64,000 bases of DNA from NCBI GenBank assembly GCA_963169045.1, contig CAUJDF010000013.1, positions 1-64,000 of the forward strand, written 5' to 3'. The position numbers and the translations under genes are program-made. How positions within the stretch are numbered: the first letter of the stretch is position 1; each line of letters starts with the position of its first letter. The DNA comes from Myxococcota bacterium (GTDB lineage: Bacteria > Myxococcota_A > Bradymonadia > UBA7976 > UBA1532). The notes under the pieces were generated by a model. The model made no database searches, was not told the origin of the DNA, and saw only the letters and a list, made by a program, of their open reading frames with translations. Positions 56,748-64,000 of the stretch are shown piece after piece.

Positions 56748-57812
56748 GTGAAGGATTCCGCGGCATTCGACTCCCACGGGGCCAACGCGCCCTCGCCGCC
56801 GGTCTCACCCGCGGCGACGGAGGCTGGCTCGGCATCGGGCGCGCGGCGTCGGTGGGCATCGCTCGCGGCCACCGTCCTCGCCACGATCGCCACCGTCGTC
56901 CTGGGCGACCTGGCCCTCCAGCGCGTCCAGCCGCTGTTTCCGCCCGTCCGCCACGTCCACGATGGCATCGCCGATCTCGAAGCCGCCGATCCGACGGTGA
57001 TCGTCCTCGGTTCGAGTCACGCGCGGTCGTTCGACGCCGTGAAGGCGCTCGTCGAGGCCGAGACGAGGGGCCGCCAGCGCCTCGTCACCGTGCCGGTCGA
57101 GATGGGCGGCTTCTCGTCCTACCGCTGGGTCCTCGAGCACCGGATCGCGCCGCTGCTCGGCGCCGAGCGACCGAGCGCGCGGCATCTGCTGCTCGTCACC
57201 ACGTTCTACGACGCCTGCTCTCCCAGCGTGACCCGCGGGGACCTGAACATCCCCGCCCGCGCGTGGACGCTGCTGCACTACGTGCGGGACGTGCGGCGGA
57301 ACGGCCTGACGGACTTCAACCGCAACTACGTCCGCGAGCGCTGGAAGCAGATCTTCCCGAGTTCCGTCCTGGTTCAGGACCGCGGCGCGGCGAACATCGC
57401 CGGCGCGCTCAAGCGTCTCGTGCGGCCGGAGCCGCCCGGCGAGGTCGTCGAGTGGGCGCGGGGGAACCTCGAGGCGCAGGCCGAGTGGTGCCGCGACGAG
57501 GGCGAGCTGGCGGCGCTGGCGTCCATCGCGGACTTCGCGGCCGCCCGCGGCCTCACCCTCACGGTCGTCCTCTTCCCGCTGGTGCCGGACATCGTCACCG
57601 AGAAGGCCCGCCGGACGACGCTCGCCCAGTATGCGGACCGCGTCCGCAACATGGCGGAAGAGAAGGCTTTTCGCGTGGCCGACCTGACCCTGTCCAGCCC
57701 CCTCGTCCTCGCGGACTTCGCCGGCGATCTCGACCACGTCACGCGCGATGGCAACCGGAAGTTCGCCGAGTGGGCGCTCGCGAACGACCTGCGCTGGCTG
57801 TGGGCGCCCTGA
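56748..57812 (+). CDS. membrane-anchored SGNH/GDSL-like protein
   Basis: This 354-residue protein has a single N-terminal membrane anchor (about 36-58) and a periplasmic domain with VIVLGSSHARSFD and, near the C terminus, DHVTRDGNRKFAEWAL. GSSH near the start and DxxH near the end are the pattern of SGNH hydrolase-fold proteins such as AlgX/PatB-like acetyltransferase partners. GTG 56748 lies 15 bases after the oxidase stop. It probably acts on a cell-surface polysaccharide; substrate unknown. It converges on a large membrane protein gene with four bases between them. Confidence 0.65.
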   Translation: MKDSAAFDSHGANAPSPPVSPAATEAGSASGARRRWASLAATVLATIATVVLGDLALQRVQPLFPPVRHVHDGIADLEAADPTVIVLGSSHARSFDAVKALVEAETRGRQRLVTVPVEMGGFSSYRWVLEHRIAPLLGAERPSARHLLLVTTFYDACSPSVTRGDLNIPARAWTLLHYVRDVRRNGLTDFNRNYVRERWKQIFPSSVLVQDRGAANIAGALKRLVRPEPPGEVVEWARGNLEAQAEWCRDEGELAALASIADFAAARGLTLTVVLFPLVPDIVTEKARRTTLAQYADRVRNMAEEKAFRVADLTLSSPLVLADFAGDLDHVTRDGNRKFAEWALANDLRWLWAP

Positions 57813-57816
57813 CCGC

Positions 57817-59562
57817 TCACCGGTCCGTCGGAGCGAGCAGCCGGAAGAGCAGGTGCCGCTCGCCGCGCTCGACCAGACGCGCGTTCTCCTCGAGCCACGG
57901 CGCGAGCGCCTCCTCGTGGGCCTCGAGCGCGTCGGCGCGTTCGACGAACAGCGTCGCCCCGCCGCGGATCGCCTCCTCGAGAAGTCCGACGCCCGCGACG
58001 TCGGCCGGCAGCGACCATCCCGGACGGCGCGCCGCGTAGAACACGATCGGCTCCTGGAAGTTGTTCGAACGCGCCCACGCCGCGTCCCACGCGACGTCGG
58101 GGCTGCGCACGACGATGAGCCCGCCTTCAGGGACGAGCACCGCGATGCGTTCGCCCAGCGCGGCTTCCGGCACTTCGCCCGGCGCGGCCGTGCGCTGACG
58201 GGCGTGGACGTGCGCCGCCGCGAGGGCGACGATCGCCACGGCCATCGCGGGACGGCGCCACTCGCGCGCGAGCAGGGCAGCGACCGCGGCGGCGACGACC
58301 ACTTCGATCCCCGCGACGACGTCGGGCCCATAGGGACCGGCGGCCCGCAGGCCGGCCGCGATCGGCGTGGCCACGGCGAGGGCGCCGAGGGTTCGCAACT
58401 TGCGCTCGCGCAGCGCCTCCGGCAACGCCAGCCCGGCGGCGACGGCCACGAGCAGCATGAAGAACGCGTGGTAGTGGAGCCCGGCGGCGGAGGTCGTGTA
58501 CCGCATCGCCGTCACCAGCCCGAGGCCCGTCGCGGCCGCCCACGGCAGCACGAAACCGCGATGCCGCCGGCTGGCGACGGCGGCGACGAGCGCCGCCAGC
58601 GCCAGGACGTGCAGGCCGGCGTCGACGGCGGTCGCGCCGAGGGCGGCCCAGCGGCGCGGGTTCACCAGGTCGACGAGGCGCGGGAACTTGGAGTCGGGCT
58701 CGCCGAGGACGCCGAAGGAGCGCCCCGACTCGACGTAGAGACCGTGCGCATGCGCCAGGAAGGCGGCCACGATGGCCAGCACCGCCGCCCAGGCGACCCA
58801 AAGCGAGGACCGGCGAATCGGCCGCCCGGGCGCGGTCAGGGCCCGCAGCGACATATAGAGGCCGAGGTGCAGGGCCGGCGGCTTCACCAGGGCGGCGAGT
58901 GCGAGGCAGCCGGCCGCGGCGGCCAGCGTTCCGCGCCGGGGCGCGCGGATCCAGCGCTCGAACGCGAGGATGGCGCCCGCGTAGAACGCGAGGCACAGCG
59001 CCTCCGGCATGAACGCCACGGCGAGCCCGTCGAGGACCGCGCTCGAGAGGGCCGTCCAGATCACAGCCGCGCGCGCCAACCACCGCTGCTCCTGGGGGAC
59101 CGCCTCCGCCGCAATCTGTGAGGCCAGCAGCACGGCGGTCGTCATCGCGAACCACGACACGCAACTGCCGGCAATGTCCCCCATGCCCGTGAGCGCCTGC
59201 AGGGCGGCCACGATCCACGGGTGCAGCGCGAGTTCCGTCTCCACGTAGCCGGGGGGCGGCCCGCCCCAGAAGACCTGGGGGTGCAGCAGGTCGAAGTCGA
59301 CGTGCAGGAAGTGCCACGCGATCGAAGCGGTGTCGGACGCGCGCCACACACCCCACCGGCCCTCCAGCGGCGCGTGGAGCGCGGAGAGCAGGGAGACGGC
59401 CCACACCGCCCAGCCGCAGGCCAGCGCGAGCCGCGCGAGACGTTCGCCGTCCCAGGTGAACCGCCGGGTCACGGTCGGCGCTTCGGCGCTTCGTTCGGCC
59501 GGGTCGACCATCGGCAAGAGAGGCATCTCGGCGACCTCCTCCGCGGGCGCGGACGCGTTCAA
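57817..59562 (-). CDS. polytopic membrane protein, possibly GT39-like
   Basis: This 581-residue membrane protein has about eleven hydrophobic segments between residues 45 and 430 and a soluble C-terminal part (about 440-581). An early loop with WRASDTASIAWHFLHVDFDLLHP and later HPWIV resembles the first extracytoplasmic loop of GT39-type mannosyl/arabinosyl transferases, but the match is weak. Its layout is similar to the protein at 36097-37623. The ATG at 59562 is five bases from the divergent GTG at 59568, so one or both starts may be internal (Met13 at 59526 here). Substrate unknown. Confidence 0.55.
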   Translation of the reverse strand: MNASAPAEEVAEMPLLPMVDPAERSAEAPTVTRRFTWDGERLARLALACGWAVWAVSLLSALHAPLEGRWGVWRASDTASIAWHFLHVDFDLLHPQVFWGGPPPGYVETELALHPWIVAALQALTGMGDIAGSCVSWFAMTTAVLLASQIAAEAVPQEQRWLARAAVIWTALSSAVLDGLAVAFMPEALCLAFYAGAILAFERWIRAPRRGTLAAAAGCLALAALVKPPALHLGLYMSLRALTAPGRPIRRSSLWVAWAAVLAIVAAFLAHAHGLYVESGRSFGVLGEPDSKFPRLVDLVNPRRWAALGATAVDAGLHVLALAALVAAVASRRHRGFVLPWAAATGLGLVTAMRYTTSAAGLHYHAFFMLLVAVAAGLALPEALRERKLRTLGALAVATPIAAGLRAAGPYGPDVVAGIEVVVAAAVAALLAREWRRPAMAVAIVALAAAHVHARQRTAAPGEVPEAALGERIAVLVPEGGLIVVRSPDVAWDAAWARSNNFQEPIVFYAARRPGWSLPADVAGVGLLEEAIRGGATLFVERADALEAHEEALAPWLEENARLVERGERHLLFRLLAPTDR

Positions 59563-59699
59563 GGCCCGTGCCGCCGGCCGACTTGCGACTCGCCGGCATG
59601 CCGATGCCCGCCTTCGCCCTCGGCGCGGGGCATATCGCCCCGTCGGATGCCCACGTCGCGTCGGTCCTGCCGGACCGGGGATTGCACGACCCCGGGGAC

Positions 59700-61103
59700 A
59701 TGGACCGGCACGGCCACCCGCCGCCGATGGTCATGATGGCCGTCGACCACTACCGCATGTACCGCTGGGTCCAGGCGCCCATCGCGGTGCTCTCGCTCTG
59801 GCTGATCACGAGCCCGTTCACCCTCGGATACACGAGCCGCGCGCTCATCGTGAGCGACGTCGTCAGCGGCGTGGTTGCCCTCGCGATGTCACTGTTCGCG
59901 CTGCACCCGAGGCGCGGACTCGTCTCGTGGCTCATCGCGGCGGTCGGACTCTGGCTGCTCTTCGCGCCGCTCCTCTTCTGGGCGCCGGAGGCCGCCGCGT
60001 ACGCCAACGACACGCTCATCGGCGCGTTCCTGATCGCGTTCGGCCTGATCATTCCCATGAGCATGGAGATGAAGGGGCCGGCGATCCCGCCGGGCTGGTC
60101 GTACAACCCGTCGTCGTGGCCGCAGCGCGCGCCCGTGGCGGCGCTCGCCTTCCTGGGTTTCCTCGCCTCGCGGTACATGGCCGCGTACCAGCTCGGGTAC
60201 ATCGACTCGGCCTGGGATCCCTTCTTCGGCGACGGCACGCGCCGCGTCCTCGACTCCGAGGTCTCGCGGATATGGCCGGTCTCGGACGCGGGGCTCGGCG
60301 CGGCGACCTACGTCATCGAGCTGCTCATGGCGCTGATGGGCGATCCGCGCCGCTGGCGCACCATGCCGTGGATGGTGGCCGGCTTCGGCGTGGTCGTGGT
60401 GCCGCTCGGCATCGTCAGCATCGCGCTCATCGTCATGCAGCCGCTCGCGGTCGGCGCCTGGTGCACGCTCTGCCTGTTCACCGCGGTGACGATGCTGGTG
60501 ATGATCCCGCTCTCGCTGGACGAGGTCGTGGCGATGGTCCAGTTCGTCGCGCGCGAGAAGCGGGCGGGCCGCAGCGCGTGGCGCACCTTCTGGCTCGGCG
60601 GCGACCTGCCGGACGACACGCCGACGTGGCGGACGACCCGCCCCGAGACCTGGCGCCCGCACGGCATGCTCTGGGGGGTCACCGGCACGTGGAGTCTCTG
60701 GCTCGCGGCCGCCGCTGGCGTCTGGCTGATGTTCGCGCCGGCGGTGTTCGGCATCTCCATCGAGGCGGCCGCCGCCGACAGCGACCACCTGGTCGGCGCG
60801 CTGGTCGTCGTGGTCGCGGTCATCTCGCTCGCCGAGGTCGCGCGGCCGGCGCGCTTCCTCCTCGCGCCGCTCGGGCTGTGGCTCGTGGCGGCCCCCTGGT
60901 TCCTCGAGGGCGCGACGGTCGCCTCGCGCCTGAACAGCGCGCTCGTGGGTGTCGCGGTGGCGCTGCTCTCGCTCCCGCTTGGCCGGCTGCGCGACCGCTA
61001 CGGCCGCTACGACCGCGTCGTCCTCTGGAGCCCGCGCCCGAGCGCCCGCGCGCGGCACGACCGCATGGAGTGGGGGCCGCGCCCGCCCGTCGGGGTCCGC
61101 TGA
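59700..61103 (+). CDS. SPW-repeat / vitamin K epoxide reductase (VKOR)-family membrane protein
   Basis: This protein of about 467 residues has SPW-type repeats (LSLWLITSPFTLGY near the start and WSLWLAAAAGVWLMF later) flanking a VKOR-like domain with the redox motif WCTLC in GAWCTLCLFTAVTM. VKOR enzymes use quinones to reoxidise DsbA-like proteins, so a role in periplasmic disulfide formation is likely. An earlier GTG at 59568 is possible but leaves no room for a promoter against the divergent gene, so I prefer ATG 59700. It ends one base before the GH15 start. A link to the TlpA-like fusion protein is conceivable. Confidence 0.75.
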   Translation: MDRHGHPPPMVMMAVDHYRMYRWVQAPIAVLSLWLITSPFTLGYTSRALIVSDVVSGVVALAMSLFALHPRRGLVSWLIAAVGLWLLFAPLLFWAPEAAAYANDTLIGAFLIAFGLIIPMSMEMKGPAIPPGWSYNPSSWPQRAPVAALAFLGFLASRYMAAYQLGYIDSAWDPFFGDGTRRVLDSEVSRIWPVSDAGLGAATYVIELLMALMGDPRRWRTMPWMVAGFGVVVVPLGIVSIALIVMQPLAVGAWCTLCLFTAVTMLVMIPLSLDEVVAMVQFVAREKRAGRSAWRTFWLGGDLPDDTPTWRTTRPETWRPHGMLWGVTGTWSLWLAAAAGVWLMFAPAVFGISIEAAAADSDHLVGALVVVVAVISLAEVARPARFLLAPLGLWLVAAPWFLEGATVASRLNSALVGVAVALLSLPLGRLRDRYGRYDRVVLWSPRPSARARHDRMEWGPRPPVGVR

Positions 61104-61104
61104 C

Positions 61105-62922
61105 ATGAGCCGGCCCGACGACCTGCCCCTCGGACGGTATGCAATCGTCGGCGACGGGGTGACGGCCGCGCTCGTCGCCGACGACGGGGCCGTCGACTGG
61201 CTCTGTCATGGGCGCTTCGACGGTCCGGCCGTCTTCTGCCGCCTGCTCGACCGCGAGCGCGGCGGTTACCTCCAGGTGGCGCCCGACGCGCCGGGCTTCC
61301 GCGCCACGCGCACCTACGCTGGCGACACCAACGTCCTCGAGACGCGGCTCGACGGCCCGACCGGCGCGATGCGCGTGACCGACTGCATGCCGCTCGGAAC
61401 GGACGGATCTATGCTCCTGCGCAAGCTGGAGGGCCTCGCGGGCGAGGTCCCGGTCCGCGTGGAGTTCGTGCCGACCTTCGACTTCGCGCGCGCGGGCGCC
61501 GACATCGAGCGGACCGCCGGCGGATGTGTCGCGCGCGCGGCGGATCGCTGCCTCCGTCTCGCGTGTCCGCCGCCGCTGACCGTCGGCCAGGGGCGCGCGA
61601 CGGGCTCGTTCGGCCTCGCGGCAGGGGAGACGCGCTGGGTCGTGCTGACGCACGGCGCGCCCGCACCCGACGGCGACGCCGCCGAGGCCGCGCTCCGCGC
61701 CACCGTCGCCGCCTGGGAGGACTGGATCGCCCGCGGCCGTTTCCCCGGGCGTCATGCGCATCTCCTGCGTCGCAGCGCGCTCGCGATGAAGGCCCTGATC
61801 CACGCGTCCACGGGCGCGATGGTCGCCGCGCCCACGACCTCGCTGCCGGAGTCGCCCGGAGGCTGCCGCAACTGGGACTACCGCTTCACGTGGCTGCGCG
61901 ACTCGTCATGGGTCGTCAGCGCGCTGATGGACCTCGGCTATCACGACGAGTCGATGGCGTTCATCGGGTGGCTCGAGGGGCTCCACCTCGACGGCGCGAG
62001 GCATGCCGTCTGTTACGATCTCGACGGCTGCGCTCCCAGCGAAGAACGCGTGCTCCACCACCTGCGCGGCTATGGCGACGCACGACCGGTGCGCGTAGGC
62101 AACGCGGCGGCCGCCCAGGATCAACACGACGTCTTCGGCGAGGTGATCGCCGCCGTCCACATGTGCTCGGAGGCGATGCCCGAGATGCGGCCCCTCGAGC
62201 CGCGGCTCTGGCGCCTCGTGACGTCGATGGCCGACGAAGCCGCCGCCCACTGGCGCCACGGCGACGCCGGCATCTGGGAGATGCGTAGTCCGCCTCGTCA
62301 CTTCCTGGCTTCCAAGCTGCTGTGCTGGACGGCGCTGGACCGCGCCCTGGCGATGGCCCGGCGCGACGGCCTGCCGGGGCCCGTCGAGAGGTGGGCCGCC
62401 GAGCGCGCCCGCCTTCGTGATGCCATCCTGGCCGAAGGCTTCCACCCGGGCGTCGGCGCGTTCACGATGGCCCTCGGCGACGACGCGCTCGACGCGACGG
62501 CGCTCCTCCTCCCGCGATACGGCCTGCTGCCGGCGACCGATCCGCGCGTCGTCCGCACCGTCGATCGCGTGCGCGAGCGTCTGTCGGCGGGGCGGGGACT
62601 CCTCCGGCGGTACGTCGCGCCGGACGGCCTTCCAGGCGAAGAGGGCGCCTTCATCGCCTGCAGCTTCTGGCTCGTCGAGTGCCTGGCGCGGCAAGGCCGT
62701 CTCGACGAGGCCCGCGACGTGTTCGAGCAGGCGGCCGCGTGCGGCAACGACGTCGGCCTGTTGTCCGAGGAGGTCTGGCCCGGTACGGGCGAGCTGCTCG
62801 GCAACTTCCCCCAATCGTTCAGTCATCTCGCGCTGATCCAGGCGGCCGTGGCCCTCGCCGATGCGGAGGCCGGCATCCCCGGAGACCGGCCCAAGGGGTG
62901 CGAGCGACGCGACGGACCGTAG
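61105..62922 (+). CDS. glycoside hydrolase family 15 protein (glucoamylase/trehalase-like)
   Basis: This 605-residue cytoplasmic enzyme has the GH15 N-terminal beta-domain (about 1-220, ALVADDGAVDWLC) and an (alpha/alpha)6 catalytic barrel. Family motifs are CRNWDYRFTWLRDSS, with Asp and Arg at the sugar-binding site, and NDVGLLSEEVWPGTGELLGNFPQSFSH with the probable catalytic glutamates. It hydrolyses alpha-glucosidic links; bacterial members include trehalases. ATG 61105 follows the previous stop by one base. It seems unrelated to metals. Confidence 0.88.
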   Translation: MSRPDDLPLGRYAIVGDGVTAALVADDGAVDWLCHGRFDGPAVFCRLLDRERGGYLQVAPDAPGFRATRTYAGDTNVLETRLDGPTGAMRVTDCMPLGTDGSMLLRKLEGLAGEVPVRVEFVPTFDFARAGADIERTAGGCVARAADRCLRLACPPPLTVGQGRATGSFGLAAGETRWVVLTHGAPAPDGDAAEAALRATVAAWEDWIARGRFPGRHAHLLRRSALAMKALIHASTGAMVAAPTTSLPESPGGCRNWDYRFTWLRDSSWVVSALMDLGYHDESMAFIGWLEGLHLDGARHAVCYDLDGCAPSEERVLHHLRGYGDARPVRVGNAAAAQDQHDVFGEVIAAVHMCSEAMPEMRPLEPRLWRLVTSMADEAAAHWRHGDAGIWEMRSPPRHFLASKLLCWTALDRALAMARRDGLPGPVERWAAERARLRDAILAEGFHPGVGAFTMALGDDALDATALLLPRYGLLPATDPRVVRTVDRVRERLSAGRGLLRRYVAPDGLPGEEGAFIACSFWLVECLARQGRLDEARDVFEQAAACGNDVGLLSEEVWPGTGELLGNFPQSFSHLALIQAAVALADAEAGIPGDRPKGCERRDGP

Positions 62923-62951
62923 CGTTGCCGGCCGGAGCACCGCGGGTGACA

Positions 62952-62972
62952 CCGTGACCGCCGCGGCCACGG
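62952..62972. other. GC-rich inverted repeat after the GH15 gene
   Basis: CCGTGACCGC-C-GCGGCCACGG forms a stem of ten pairs with one mismatch, 29 bases after the GH15 stop and 110 before the next start. No T-tract follows, so it could be a factor-dependent terminator element or an operator rather than a standard terminator. Confidence 0.3.
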
Positions 62973-63082
62973 TTCGCCGCAGCAACCCCAACCCCGCCCG
63001 CGCCCCCCGGCGTGGCCCGGACCTTGCTCCTTGCCCCGCCCGGCGCGGCCGTCGCGCCCCGATGATTCCGAGAGGAGAGAGC

Positions 63083-63496
63083 ATGTCCATCCGGCGCCTC
63101 GCGCTCGTCGTCGCCCTCGCCGTCGCCCCCGCGGGCGTCGCGCTCGCCCAGGACCACAAGCACGGCGACCACGGGAAGCACGAGGGTCACGCCGCGCCCG
63201 CGGCGGCGAAGACCACGGTCACCGGCGAGGTCCTCGACCTCGTCTGCTACATGCAGCACCCCGCCACCGGCCAGGGCCCCGGCCACGCCGGCTGCGCGCA
63301 GCAGTGCATCAACAAAGGCCTGCCCGCCGGCCTCAAGGTCGGCGACAAGGTCTACCTGCTGATGGGCAAGGGCCACGACAGCATCGTCGACAAGGTCGCG
63401 CCGCTGGCGGGCAAGAACGCCAAGGTCACCGGCTCCGTCATCGAGAGCGGCGGCCTGAGCGCGCTCGTCATCGAATCGGTGAGCGCCGCGCCGTGA
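63083..63496 (+). CDS. periplasmic His-rich protein with Cys motif
   Basis: This 137-residue exported protein has a cleavable signal (ending ALAQ), a HKHGDHGKHEGHA stretch, and a compact beta-rich domain with LVCYMQHPATGQG, HAGCAQQCINKGLP and a C-terminal GSVIESGGLSALVIESV. The VCYxxHxxTGxG...CAxxCIxxGLP pattern recurs in bacteria beside cytochromes, but I know no name or function. ATG 63083 has GAGAGGAGAGAG upstream. Its stop overlaps the cytochrome start (GTGA). It may bind a metal or assist heme-protein redox; both are inference. Confidence 0.75.
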   Translation: MSIRRLALVVALAVAPAGVALAQDHKHGDHGKHEGHAAPAAAKTTVTGEVLDLVCYMQHPATGQGPGHAGCAQQCINKGLPAGLKVGDKVYLLMGKGHDSIVDKVAPLAGKNAKVTGSVIESGGLSALVIESVSAAP

Positions 63497-64000
63497 CGCG
63501 TCGGCACCGCGTCGTCCTCGCCGCGGCGGCGCTCGTCGCGGCGGCCGGCGCGGCCGCCTGGCACTGGGTGACGCGCCCAGGCCCCACGGCCGCCGAGCGC
63601 GGCCACGCGGCGTACCGGCGCCTCGGCTGCGAGGGCTGCCACGGCCCCGGTGGAACCGGCGGCGTCGCCAACCCCGGCAGCCGGGAGCGGAACGTCCCCG
63701 GCTTCACCGGCGGCACGGCGATGATGTACGTCGAGTCCGAGGACGACCTGCGGCAGTGGATCCTCGACGGGCGGCCGAAGCGGCTCGCGGAGAGCCCCGC
63801 CGGTCCGGAGGCCCTGCTGAAGATGCCCGCCTACCGCGACCGCATCTCCGCGGCCGAACTCGACGACCTCGTCGCCTGGTACCGCGCCGTCGCGGAGTAC
63901 GAGGACGTGCCGCCGGACGCCGTCGCGGGACGCGAGGTGGCCCGCAGGGCGGGCTGCTTCGGCTGCCACGGACCCGGCGGGCGCGTGGGCGTGCCCAACC
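63493..64000 (+). CDS. diheme cytochrome c, cut by window end
   Basis: The first 169 codons are visible. An N-terminal anchor or signal (VVLAAAALVAAAGAAAW) is followed by a heme site CEGCH, an AMMYVESEDDLRQWILDG segment, and a second heme site CFGCH near the window end, with KMPAY as a possible Met ligand region of the first heme. Two cytochrome c domains in tandem are therefore likely. The GTG start overlaps the previous stop, so it is translationally coupled to the His-rich gene. It may be an electron acceptor for periplasmic oxidation; partner unknown. Confidence 0.85.
   Translation, partial: MTRRHRVVLAAAALVAAAGAAAWHWVTRPGPTAAERGHAAYRRLGCEGCHGPGGTGGVANPGSRERNVPGFTGGTAMMYVESEDDLRQWILDGRPKRLAESPAGPEALLKMPAYRDRISAAELDDLVAWYRAVAEYEDVPPDAVAGREVARRAGCFGCHGPGGRVGVPN

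Noticed and set aside
62945-62960. GGTGACACCGTGACC near the 63.1-kb gene
   Set aside because: The half-sites are in direct rather than inverted orientation, so it does not match the dyad class.

Overview
The window looks like a chromosomal metal-homeostasis island, dominated by copper, from a very GC-rich Gram-negative bacterium. It is most likely a member of the Myxococcota. The reasons are strong G/C bias at third codon positions, lipoproteins with long Pro-Asp-Ala linkers (53.1-53.5 kb), a Cys-rich module with DxDC-type repeats (14.1-14.4 kb), and an ECF sigma factor with a C-terminal cysteine cluster that resembles the copper-responsive CorE (ECF44) described in Myxococcus xanthus. I saw no rRNA, tRNA, CRISPR array, transposase or T-tract terminator.

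Layout. (1) 0.7-9.0 kb, plus strand: BlaI-type repressor, M56 membrane protease, TolC/CzcC-type outer-membrane protein, His-rich RND adaptor, RND pump and an EamA transporter with a His-rich tail. A 17-bp BlaI-type dyad precedes the operon. (2) 9.0-13.4 kb: a DUF4238-like protein, a Tat-exported divergent superoxide dismutase, a beta-CASP nuclease and a P-loop ATPase. (3) 23.2-13.4 kb, minus strand: YVTN propeller lipoprotein, cusC, cusB, cusA, a radical SAM/SPASM enzyme coupled to cusA, a Met/His/Cys-rich lipoprotein and a methyltransferase. (4) 23.4-28.7 kb, plus strand: two paralogous lipoproteins flanking a PaaK-like adenylate-forming enzyme, then a P2-type cation ATPase. (5) 28.6-32.7 kb: divergent copZ/FAD-reductase and copA. 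(6) 32.7-35.9 kb (minus) and 41.2-44.6 kb (plus): two copies in opposite orientation of a cassette encoding a His-rich protein, a TolC-type protein and a two-domain multicopper oxidase. Between them lie a membrane glycosyltransferase-like protein, a methyltransferase, a flavoprotein, a cupredoxin and the CorE-like sigma factor. (7) 44.6-51.0 kb: a thioredoxin-like protein, a CCxxC lipoprotein, a second Cu(I) P-type ATPase and a 1026-residue fusion of multicopper oxidase, BNR propeller and TlpA-like domains. (8) 51.2-56.7 kb: two more three-domain multicopper oxidases around a galactose-oxidase-like copper radical oxidase. (9) 56.7-64.0 kb: an SGNH-like protein, a membrane protein, an SPW/VKOR protein, a GH15 enzyme, a His-rich periplasmic protein and a diheme cytochrome c cut by the window edge.

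How it fits together. Five promoters share the exact pattern (T/C)GTAATG - 15 nt - CGTC. They precede cupredoxin-sigma, copA, copZ-reductase, the plus-strand cassette and the second P-type ATPase plus fusion oxidase. In four of the five the start codon lies 30-36 nt beyond CGTC. This is best explained as an autoregulated CorE-type regulon: cytoplasmic Cu(I) is carried by CopZ and expelled by two P1B ATPases, then oxidised or bound in the periplasm by oxidases and His-rich proteins. The cus operon and neighbouring genes instead carry GTCAC/GTGAC dyads, and the first RND operon carries BlaI-type dyads, so three regulatory circuits seem to coexist.
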